NCBI GenBank assembly: GCA_041940305.1 | Contig: JBGTSJ010000009.1 | Coordinates: 124,001-188,000, forward strand | Reading direction: 5' to 3' | Length of the DNA stretch: 64,000 nt | DNA from: JBGTSJ01 sp041940305 | GTDB lineage: Bacteria > Planctomycetota > Planctomycetia > Planctomycetales > Planctomycetaceae | Part shown: positions 48,838 through 57,553 of the stretch, in pieces | Position numbering within the stretch: position 1 is the first letter of the stretch | How the letters are laid out: every line of letters starts with the position of its first letter | Notes under the pieces: generated by a model | Told to the model about the DNA's origin: nothing | What the model saw: only the letters and a program-made list of their open reading frames with translations | Database searches by the model: none | Made by a program: the position numbers and the translations under genes

Positions 48838-51687
48838 ATGCGCAGCCACGCGATTCTTGCCGTCTTCAAGCGAAACGTCGCCAGCTATTTCTCCGGACTG
48901 CTCGGCTACCTGTTCATCGTCGTGTTCGTGGTGGCCGGCTCGCTGCTGGCGTTCAAGTCGGAGTTCTTCGCCGCCAACCAGGCCAACCTCGACCAGCTCA
49001 GCGCGTGGTACCCGCTGCTGCTCGTGTTCATCATCCCGGCGATCACCATGACGGCCTGGTCCGATGAGCGCAAGCTGGGTACCGATGAGCTGCTGTTTAC
49101 GCTCCCCGCCACCGATGTCGAGATCCTGCTCGGCAAATACTTTGCGGTGCTCGCCGTCTACTCCACGGCGCTGCTCTTCTCGTTGACCCACGCGATGGTG
49201 CTCGCCTGGCTCGGCGACCCCGATCCCTGGGCGATCGCCACCACCTACTTCGGATACTGGCTGGCCGGCGCCGCGCTCATCGGTGCGGGCCTGTTCGCTT
49301 CCGTTCTCACCAGCAGCGCCACCGTGGCGTTCGTCCTGGGCGCCCTCTTCTGTGCCGCGCCCGTGGGTCTGGAATTGATCCCCAACCTGCCCGACTGGGT
49401 CCGGGCCCTGACCATTGGCGAGCAGCTCCGCTACTTCACGCTCGGAATCATCCCCATCAGCGGTCTGCTGTACTTCGTTTCCCTCACGTCCTTCATGCTC
49501 TACCTCAACGTCGTGCTGATTGGCCGCAGGCATTGGGGCACTTCCGGCGAGCACGCCTCCGTGGCGATCGACGTCAGCGCGTACCTCGGGCTGCTCGTCA
49601 TCTGCGGCGTGTCCTGGATCTTCGCCGGCGGCGGCAGCACGTCCTTCGGTCAAATGTGGTTCATGATCGGCCTGTGCGTGTTCGCAGCCGCAACCCTCTA
49701 CTGCATCTTCGCGGCTCTGCTTGGTCCGTTTCCCGGACGCCACTATGCCCTCAGAATCGTGGCGCTCGCCTCGGCGCTCATCAGCATCAACTACATGGCG
49801 GCCCAGGGCGCCGGCCGCATCGACATGACGCAGGAGAGTCTGTTCACGCTGTCCGAGACCACGGAGCGGATCATTGACGACGTCGAACCGGAGAAGCCGG
49901 TCGTGATCCAGGCGTACCTCAGCCCCAGCGTCCCGGAAGAATACGCCGAGGTGCATCGCCGGCTCTCCGGGCTGCTGGGACAGATCGACAGCGAGGGCGG
50001 GCGGAAAGTCGACGTCCAGATCAACTACATCGAACCCTCCAGCGAGGAGGCCGCGCTCGCCGAGCAGATCGGCATCACACCGCGCAACGTGCAGTCCGAA
50101 CGGGGCGGCAAGATCACCGCCGAGGACATCTTCCTCGGAGCAATCATCCAGGGGCCGTATTCCGAAGTCGTCGTGCCCTTCTTCGATGTCGGCACGTCCG
50201 TCGAATACGAGCTGACCCGGTCCATCGGCACCGTCTCGAACGCCGACCGGCCGACCATCGGCATCCTCAGCACCGATGCCAAGCTGACCGGCGGCTTCGA
50301 CATGCAGTCCTTCCGACAGCTGCCGGAGTGGCGCATCGTCCAGGAACTCAAGAAGCAGTACAAGATTGAGGAAATCCTGCCCGGGCACACCATCGACGAG
50401 GAGATCGACGTCCTCATCGCCGTTCTGCCGTCCTCGCTGACGGAGCCGGAGATGGCGAACTTTCTCGCCTACGTCCGGACCGGCAAGCCGGTGCTCATTT
50501 TTGATGACCCTCTCCCGGTCTTCGGGCGCGGCGCCGGAATTCAGCTCGCCCCGCTGCAGCCCAAGCCCGCCGCCGGCGGCGGCATGATGGGCATGCAGCA
50601 ACCCAGCGAGCCCAAGGCGGACGGCGGCCGCCTCACCGGCCTGATGAACCTCATGCAGGCCGCCTGGGAGAAGAACGATCCTTCCGACCCCGGTCCCGCC
50701 GGGGAAGACTTTGTCGTCTTCGACGCCTACAACCCCCATTCGGAATTCGCCGACGTCGTCCAGCCCGAGATGATGTTCATCACCCCCAGAAGCGGGACGT
50801 CCACGGCGTTCAATCCCGAAAGCGATGTCACCAGCGGACTGCAGGAACTGATGGCCTGGTTCTCGGGCACCATCCGGCCGCGACAGGGGAGCGAGATGGA
50901 GTTCATCCCACTGCTGCGGACCGGTTCGAGGCTGTCGGGACTGCTCGACTGGAGCCAGATCACCTCCTCCCAGGCGTTCTTCGGATTGCAGATCAATCCG
51001 AACCCGCGCCGTGTTTTCGACGGGGATGCCCATGTCATTGCCGCCCACATCAAGTCGAAAGAGAACGCCGCTCAGCCGTTGAATGTCATCTTTGTCGCCG
51101 ATGTGGACCTGATCGGCGACGACATCTTCAATATCCAGGAACGTCAGTTTCTCGGCCTGGAGATCGACAACGTCACGTTTGTGCTGAACGCGGTGGATGT
51201 GCTGGCCGGGAACACAGACTATCTGTCCCTCCGTAAACGCCGACCTCAACTCCGGACCCTTGAGGAGATCGAGTCGCAGCGGGAAGTGTTCCAGGAGCAG
51301 ATGAACAAGGAGATCCAGAAGGCCGAAGATCAGGCGGAAGAGAAGCTCGACGCCGCACAGAAGCAGTTCGACGCCGCCGTCGACCGCATCGAGAACGATG
51401 AATCTCTCGATCCGCGCACCAAGGATCAGCTGATCCTCATCGCCCGCCGCCAGGCGCAGGATGTCTTGGATGAAGAAACCCGCGAGATCGAGCAGGAGAA
51501 GGCCCGGATCATCGATGACCTCAAGGACGAGACGAACCGCAAGGTCTCCCAGAAGGAGTTCACCGCCTGGTTCTGGGGGGTCGTCCTGCCGCCGATTCCC
51601 GCGCTGCTTCTGATGGGCATCGTCCTCAGTATCCGTGTGATGAACGAAATGACGGGCGTCTCCCCCGACCGCCTCGTCAAGCGCTAA
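48838..51687 (+). CDS. Fused ABC-2 permease / GldG-like protein
   Basis: A 949-aa protein. Residues 1-250 form an ABC-2 permease with six helices (SYFSGLLGYLFIVVFVVAG, YPLLLVFIIPAITMTAWSDE), like GldF. Two more helices lead to a GldG-like extracytoplasmic domain (QESLFTLSETTERIIDDVEP, VVIQAYLSPSVPEEY and VPFFDVGTSVEYELTRSIG). A Glu/Gln-rich coiled coil (about 820-900) precedes the final helix VVLPPIPALLLMGIVLSIRV. In Bacteroidetes GldF and GldG are separate proteins of the gliding complex. Here they are fused; the transported substrate is unknown. Confidence 0.88.
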   Translation: MRSHAILAVFKRNVASYFSGLLGYLFIVVFVVAGSLLAFKSEFFAANQANLDQLSAWYPLLLVFIIPAITMTAWSDERKLGTDELLFTLPATDVEILLGKYFAVLAVYSTALLFSLTHAMVLAWLGDPDPWAIATTYFGYWLAGAALIGAGLFASVLTSSATVAFVLGALFCAAPVGLELIPNLPDWVRALTIGEQLRYFTLGIIPISGLLYFVSLTSFMLYLNVVLIGRRHWGTSGEHASVAIDVSAYLGLLVICGVSWIFAGGGSTSFGQMWFMIGLCVFAAATLYCIFAALLGPFPGRHYALRIVALASALISINYMAAQGAGRIDMTQESLFTLSETTERIIDDVEPEKPVVIQAYLSPSVPEEYAEVHRRLSGLLGQIDSEGGRKVDVQINYIEPSSEEAALAEQIGITPRNVQSERGGKITAEDIFLGAIIQGPYSEVVVPFFDVGTSVEYELTRSIGTVSNADRPTIGILSTDAKLTGGFDMQSFRQLPEWRIVQELKKQYKIEEILPGHTIDEEIDVLIAVLPSSLTEPEMANFLAYVRTGKPVLIFDDPLPVFGRGAGIQLAPLQPKPAAGGGMMGMQQPSEPKADGGRLTGLMNLMQAAWEKNDPSDPGPAGEDFVVFDAYNPHSEFADVVQPEMMFITPRSGTSTAFNPESDVTSGLQELMAWFSGTIRPRQGSEMEFIPLLRTGSRLSGLLDWSQITSSQAFFGLQINPNPRRVFDGDAHVIAAHIKSKENAAQPLNVIFVADVDLIGDDIFNIQERQFLGLEIDNVTFVLNAVDVLAGNTDYLSLRKRRPQLRTLEEIESQREVFQEQMNKEIQKAEDQAEEKLDAAQKQFDAAVDRIENDESLDPRTKDQLILIARRQAQDVLDEETREIEQEKARIIDDLKDETNRKVSQKEFTAWFWGVVLPPIPALLLMGIVLSIRVMNEMTGVSPDRLVKR

Positions 51688-51738
51688 AGGGCCCTCTCCC
51701 CTCGCATCCTTGAATCCTCGATTCCTCGGCTCCTCCTT

Positions 51739-53823
51739 ATGAACAACATCGCACTGCGAACCCTGATCTTTGTCGGTGTCGCCGTGGTCTGCGTCGGCGG
51801 CGCCATTGCCACTTCCCGCTTTACCGAACCGGCCAGGCTCTCCGACGCCTCGCTTGCCGGCGAAGAGTTCTACCCCGACTTCCAGGACCCCACAAAGGCC
51901 ACCGCCCTCCGCGTCGCCGCCTACGACAAGGACGAGGCGAAAGTCAAAGTCTTTAACGTCGAGTTCAAGGACGGCCTCTGGCGCATCCCGTCCCACCACT
52001 TCTATCCGGCCGACGGCGAAGAGCAGCTCGCCCGCACCGCCGCCTCCGTCGTCGGCATCAAACGCGGCACCTTCGCCGGCAAGACCCCCACCGATCACAA
52101 GCGCATGGGCGTCCTGGATCCGCTGGACGAGTCGATCACCGGCACCGAAGGCCGCGGCTCCCGCATCACTCTCTACCAGGGGGAAAAGGCGCTCGTCGAT
52201 CTCATCATCAACAAGCAGGAAGACTCCGAGAGCGGCTACTACGTTCGCAAGGCCGGCGACCCGCAGGTGTACCGCGCCGAACTCTCCAATCTCCAGATCT
52301 CCACGAAGTTCGCCGACTGGATTGAGCCCGATCTCCTCAAGCTGGAGCGGAGCAAGCTCAGTGAGATGATCGTGAACAGGTATCACGTCGACGAGGAGCG
52401 CGGCGCCATCGTCCAGGAGGAAATCAACATCCTCAATAAGGAGTCCGGCGCCGCGACCTGGACCCTGAAGGACCTCGACCCGGAAACCGAAAAACTGAAC
52501 AACGTAACCGTCACCGGCATGGTCTCCGCGCTCGATGACCTCAAGATCGTCGGCGTCCGTCCCAAGCCGCCCGGTCTGATTACCGAACTCACCGGGCGTC
52601 AGGGACCCCGGCTCAATCAGCTCGAAGTGCTGCAGATGCAGCGAGCTGGCTACTTCCTGACGCCCGACGGCGAGCTTGTCTCAAACGAAGGCGAGATCCT
52701 CGCCGGGACGAGCGAAGGCGTGCGCTACTCCCTGCGGTTCGGTGAAATCGTCAGCGGGACCGACCTGGACATCGAAGTCGGCTCTGGCGATCCGGACGGC
52801 GACGCTGACTCCACGGACGACTCCGGCGAAACTGCGGAAGAAGACGGCGCCAGCGGCTCGGACCTCAAGAACAATCGTTATCTCTTCATCACCGCCAATT
52901 TCGATGAATCGTTGCTGGGCGAGCGGCCGCAGCCCCCCGTGAAGCCCGAGCCTCCATCCGAAACTCCGGCCCCGGCCGCCGACAACGGTGACGCTCCCTC
53001 CGAGACCAGCGATACCGACCCCGCGTCCCCCGCGGAATCCGATGCGCCCGACACAACGGGCAGCGAATCGGACTCGTCATCCGCTTCTCCCGAGCCCGAA
53101 TCACCGAGTTCGAGCGACACTGATGCGTCCGCTTCACCCGACAGTGACGCCGAAGCCGACCCGTCAGCCGATTCGCCGTCAGACGCCGAACCGGCCGAGG
53201 CAGCGACCGAGCCCGTCGCCGAGACATCGGAGGACGCCGCAGAAGCATCCGCTCCTGAAGAGAACTCGGCACAGCCTGCTGATGCGACGGAAGAGTCGGC
53301 CACAGAACCGGCGGATCCGGAAGCCGCGCAGAAGGCCTACGAGGAGGCGCTGGCACAATACGAAGCAGAGTCCGCGACCTACGAAACGAGACTGCAGGCC
53401 TATGAGGAGAAGGTCGAGGCCGGCCAGGAACTGGCGAAGGATTTGAATGAGCGTTTCGCCGCCTGGTATTACGTCATCTCCGCGGACCTGTTCAAAAAGC
53501 TGCAGGTCTCAAGGTCCGAACTGGTCGAGCCCGTTCCGGCCGCTGCGGCGGAGCCGGGTGATGCCGAACCGGAATCGACCGGAGACACACCTTCACCAGA
53601 CCCTGATGCCACCGACGATGCCACTCCGTCTGACGACGCTGGCGCGCCGGACGAGTCCGCAACCGACCCAGCCAGTGCGGATTCGGAAAGCGACGCCGGC
53701 GCCGGTAACCCACAGCCGGCCGATCCCGATTCCGCATCCGATCCAGGCTCACAAGCCGATCCGGAGCCAGGATCGCCAACACCAGCAGACGCGCCGGAAC
53801 CCGAACCGCCGGCCTCAACGTAA
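51739..53823 (+). CDS. DUF4340-domain protein with long acidic disordered segment
   Basis: A 694-aa membrane-anchored protein (N-terminal helix LRTLIFVGVAVVCVGGAIAT). Repeated strands such as FKDGLWRIPSHHFYPADGEE and GYYVRKAGDPQVYRAELSNL belong to the DUF4340 domain. From about residue 390 it turns into a Ser/Asp/Pro/Glu/Ala-rich segment of about 140 residues. A short helical segment ending FAAWYYVISADLFKKLQVSR follows, and then a second acidic tail. DUF4340 proteins usually accompany GldG-type ABC permeases, as here. Confidence 0.82.
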   Translation: MNNIALRTLIFVGVAVVCVGGAIATSRFTEPARLSDASLAGEEFYPDFQDPTKATALRVAAYDKDEAKVKVFNVEFKDGLWRIPSHHFYPADGEEQLARTAASVVGIKRGTFAGKTPTDHKRMGVLDPLDESITGTEGRGSRITLYQGEKALVDLIINKQEDSESGYYVRKAGDPQVYRAELSNLQISTKFADWIEPDLLKLERSKLSEMIVNRYHVDEERGAIVQEEINILNKESGAATWTLKDLDPETEKLNNVTVTGMVSALDDLKIVGVRPKPPGLITELTGRQGPRLNQLEVLQMQRAGYFLTPDGELVSNEGEILAGTSEGVRYSLRFGEIVSGTDLDIEVGSGDPDGDADSTDDSGETAEEDGASGSDLKNNRYLFITANFDESLLGERPQPPVKPEPPSETPAPAADNGDAPSETSDTDPASPAESDAPDTTGSESDSSSASPEPESPSSSDTDASASPDSDAEADPSADSPSDAEPAEAATEPVAETSEDAAEASAPEENSAQPADATEESATEPADPEAAQKAYEEALAQYEAESATYETRLQAYEEKVEAGQELAKDLNERFAAWYYVISADLFKKLQVSRSELVEPVPAAAAEPGDAEPESTGDTPSPDPDATDDATPSDDAGAPDESATDPASADSESDAGAGNPQPADPDSASDPGSQADPEPGSPTPADAPEPEPPAST

Positions 53824-53980
53824 ACGTCTCAGACTTATCGGAAGCGCTCGAAGGGCGGTCCTCCGCGCGGGGCAATTCTCCACCGGGAATCGCTCAGTTG
53901 TTGCCGGGTGGGAATGTGGTAACATCAACCTCTTCCGGCGGGAGACGAAGCGCCACACCCATCCGCGCTCATCCCCATTC

Positions 53981-55281
<1,301 letters not shown>

Positions 55282-55309
55282 CCGTTTCCCTCGGACATGA
55301 AACACAGAA

Positions 55310-55337
55310 GGGAGCCCGGCGAAATTGCCGGACTCCC
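55310..55337. terminator. Terminator-like hairpin between protease and integrase genes
   Basis: GGGAG-C-CCGGC (55310-55320) pairs with GCCGG-A-CTCCC (55327-55337), loop GAAATT and one mismatch. It lies past the long minus-strand operon and just upstream of the integrase start. The rest of the gap to 55599 shows nothing. Confidence 0.5.
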
Positions 55338-55599
55338 CATCGTACCGCTTCAGAACTCGATCTCGAAGTAATCTGGCAAGCCCGCCTGCTCGTTCTCGAA
55401 GCCGAATGGCAATGGATGTCCGGGCTGGAAGCGTGAATCGGCCCACGGCTTTCCACAGCACTCAGCGTGTCAGCGCAGGCAGGCCTGCATTCTCTGCTGC
55501 CGTTTCCCTAGACAGCATTTCACCAGCAGACGGCCAGCAGGCCAAAGGTCAGGAGGAACCTTGAGCCTGCCGCGCTTTTCGCCGTCTACTGGGATGTAC

Positions 55600-56334
55600 T
55601 CAGCATTTCGAAGTTACGAATAAGTCGTCACGCTCGAAGACCTGCTCAGCGTCGAAGTCGCCCCGAGCCTCAGACTCGAAGAAAGAATCAGTTGTCGCGG
55701 GACGGATCACCACATCGACGCTGAAGACCTCCGTAATCGCCTCAACTGTCTTCTTGTCGATCGATCGGCGGTACCCGGCGACATGCGAGAGACCGACACC
55801 ACGAGGACGACGCCTGGCGAGTGCAAGGAGGGCCGGGCCTGCGGGGTATCCTTCGGCATCGATGTTGCCTCGGGGCATTCCAAACCTCAGCGAGACATCC
55901 CGGACCACACCGGCCAGGTCTCTAGTCGATCTGCTGAGCGGCCGGTTTAGGTCGTGATCCATGAAGACCAGTTTGTTTTCGTACAACCGCTTAGCCCCGG
56001 ACTCCCCACCGAAAGCCGTGGGTGGAATGGCATAGCCGTTTTTGCTGACATTCCCACACAACAGAACACCTCGGATGACGGGAGACCCATCAACTTCGGC
56101 TGCCCAATCCGTGAACTCGTGAACGAGGTCAGAACCGGGTGAGAGCAGGGGCCGTGATCCCTCGGCTGCAGGGCCACGCAAGTAGGTGAGTACATCGTCT
56201 CGTCGGTACAGCTTCTCGCCGCTACCAGCGACCGGGGAGATGCCCCGGAGAGAACCACGACATTCCAGATGGAACAGCTCCTCCCAATCCATGCCCAACA
56301 TGGATTGAACCTGCTCCGAAGTAAGCCACTTCAC
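55600..56334 (-). CDS. HTH-prohead protease fusion protein
   Basis: A 244-aa protein. Residues 1-55 (WLTSEQVQSMLGMDWEELFH, then YRRDDVLTYLRG) resemble an AlpA/MerR-type helix-turn-helix. Residues 65-230 match the HK97-type prohead serine protease: VLLCGNVSKNGYAIPP, catalytic His in FMDHDLNRPLSRSTRDLAG, Ser in GVGLSHVAG 56 residues later, and EVFSVDVVIRPATT. Such proteases mature phage capsids. The GTG start overlaps the upstream stop by one base (TAGTG). A fusion of these two domains is unusual. Confidence 0.75.
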   Translation of the reverse strand: MKWLTSEQVQSMLGMDWEELFHLECRGSLRGISPVAGSGEKLYRRDDVLTYLRGPAAEGSRPLLSPGSDLVHEFTDWAAEVDGSPVIRGVLLCGNVSKNGYAIPPTAFGGESGAKRLYENKLVFMDHDLNRPLSRSTRDLAGVVRDVSLRFGMPRGNIDAEGYPAGPALLALARRRPRGVGLSHVAGYRRSIDKKTVEAITEVFSVDVVIRPATTDSFFESEARGDFDAEQVFERDDLFVTSKC

Positions 56335-56552
56335 TAACTGCTCCTGTGACTGCGAGAGAACACAGCAAAGAGGCTTCGATCGACCTCTGAGCGGAGAACG
56401 CTGATGACGTGCCAGCCGATCGATTCCTGATTGTGCAGGACGGTTGCAAGTTCATCTTCGTGGATGTCCCGGACAACTTTGCTGGACTTTGGCCGCAGGC
56501 CAGGAGTTTGGAACCCGATTCGGTCAGACATTGGCGCCCTCATGTGCGTCAC
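56334..56552 (-). CDS. Small protein, DUF4177-like
   Basis: A 72-aa protein with LHNQESIGWHVISVLRSEVD and LFAVFSR at the C-terminus, a pattern resembling small DUF4177-type proteins (GW-V-V...LF-VF-R). It overlaps the genes on both sides: its start lies inside the HTH gene upstream and its stop shares one base with the protease start. Function unknown. Confidence 0.5.
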   Translation of the reverse strand: MTHMRAPMSDRIGFQTPGLRPKSSKVVRDIHEDELATVLHNQESIGWHVISVLRSEVDRSLFAVFSRSHRSS

Positions 56553-56733
56553 TCAGCCAGGCCGCAAGCTCGGTTTGCCGATACCGCCGGAGCCGTGGTC
56601 CGAACTTCACCGATGGAATCCGCTCAGCCGTCCCCCCCGCCAGAGTCAGGCGCCGGAGTGTGTTCTTAGAGATCCGGAGGAAGTCTGCCGCCTCCTCAGG
56701 CGTGAGGAGCCTTTCATTGGACGTGTCAGTCAT
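56524..56733 (-). CDS. AlpA/excisionase-like HTH protein (second of a tandem pair)
   Basis: A 69-aa winged HTH of the MerR/HTH_17 group: LLTPEEAADFLRISKNTLRR, then IPSVKFGPRLRRYRQTELAAW. It starts 4 nt after the stop of the similar gene upstream. Such proteins act as excisionases or prophage regulators. Confidence 0.75.
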   Translation of the reverse strand: MTDTSNERLLTPEEAADFLRISKNTLRRLTLAGGTAERIPSVKFGPRLRRYRQTELAAWLSDAHEGANV

Positions 56734-56737
56734 TGAA

Positions 56738-56971
56738 CTACGCCTTTCCCTCATTGGGGGCCGTTGCCGTTCGGGCAGCGATCCAAGACTTGAGGTCGCT
56801 CAGCCTGTAGCGGTTTCGGCAGCCGATTCGCGTGCAAGGGATGCCGTCCTCACCTTGGTACTTGGGATATGACAAGCGGTACAGGTTGTCGTGGGACATA
56901 CAGAGGAGCTTCGCCGCCTCGAACGTGTCGAGCAGAACGGCGTCATCGGGAAGAGTCGAGGTGTCGGTCAT
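56738..56971 (-). CDS. AlpA/excisionase-like HTH protein (first of a tandem pair)
   Basis: A 77-aa protein: LLDTFEAAKLLCMSHDNLYR is the helix-turn-helix and IGCRNRYRLSDLKSWIAAR the wing and last helix. Both proteins of the pair begin MTDTS. The start overlaps the previous stop by 4 nt (ATGA). Confidence 0.72.
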   Translation of the reverse strand: MTDTSTLPDDAVLLDTFEAAKLLCMSHDNLYRLSYPKYQGEDGIPCTRIGCRNRYRLSDLKSWIAARTATAPNEGKA

Positions 56972-57264
56972 CGTGCCTCACTATTACGCATTGCCTTGCA
57001 CAGAAAGTTCCGATCAGCATCGCTGACACGCCGTACGCACCACGGCGAGAGGGATATGAAGTCAACTTCCAGGAGATCAACTTGGTCTGTCAGCAGGGGA
57101 CCGTCGTCCGAGTTCTCCAAGGCAGTCACAGGCTTCGGGGGGAGTAGGCAGGCATCGACACAAGAGCCGTCATCAAGGCGGACTCTGTGAAGGACTCGGT
57201 CAGGTGGGCATTGTCCGTTGATGGGTTCCACAACCTGCTCACGTTTCATCCTTAGCGGTTCCAT
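56968..57264 (-). CDS. Small hypothetical protein of the element
   Basis: A 98-aa protein beginning MEPLRMKREQVVEPINGQCP, with VRLDDGSCVDACLLPPKPV in the middle. AAAGGA lies 5 nt before ATG 57264. It overlaps the previous gene and joins the HTH gene by ATGA. No family recognised. Confidence 0.5.
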   Translation of the reverse strand: MEPLRMKREQVVEPINGQCPPDRVLHRVRLDDGSCVDACLLPPKPVTALENSDDGPLLTDQVDLLEVDFISLSPWCVRRVSDADRNFLCKAMRNSEAR

Positions 57265-57553
57265 ACGCATCCTTTCGTTTAAAAGGGACAAGCTCATTGA
57301 GTCTCTGTTGTCGTTTCCGGCATCCCTCACATGGTTTCATGCCTAGCACCGTTGTACCTGCCGCGATGAGGTCACCAAGCCCAAGCATCCCCGTCTCGGG
57401 AAACTCGGATGCTGCTTCGGGGTGCTCCAGCGGGGGTAGTTCATATCCCCGAGCGAGCCACTTCGCACGACACCACATCACAGTATTCAGTGGCAGGTTG
57501 GACCGACCGGCAGCTATCCGGTGCATCGACGCAGGCAAGGCGCTACGCGACAT
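57239..57553 (-). CDS. Small phage-type protein with Cys pair
   Basis: A 104-aa protein whose C-terminal half, GLGDLIAAGTTVLGMKPCEG and CRKRQQRLNELVPF, resembles a small protein often seen in phage tail regions (pattern K-x-C-x-x-C-x-x-R-x-x-x-LN). It overlaps the upstream gene by 11 nt. Confidence 0.6.
   Translation of the reverse strand: MSRSALPASMHRIAAGRSNLPLNTVMWCRAKWLARGYELPPLEHPEAASEFPETGMLGLGDLIAAGTTVLGMKPCEGCRKRQQRLNELVPFKRKDAYGTAKDET

Noticed and set aside
48802..52386. Minus-strand open frame of 1194 codons
   Set aside because: It is antisense to the GldFG fusion, which has clear motifs. The frame is open because of third-position G/C bias, and its translation is repetitive and rich in Gly, Asp and His.
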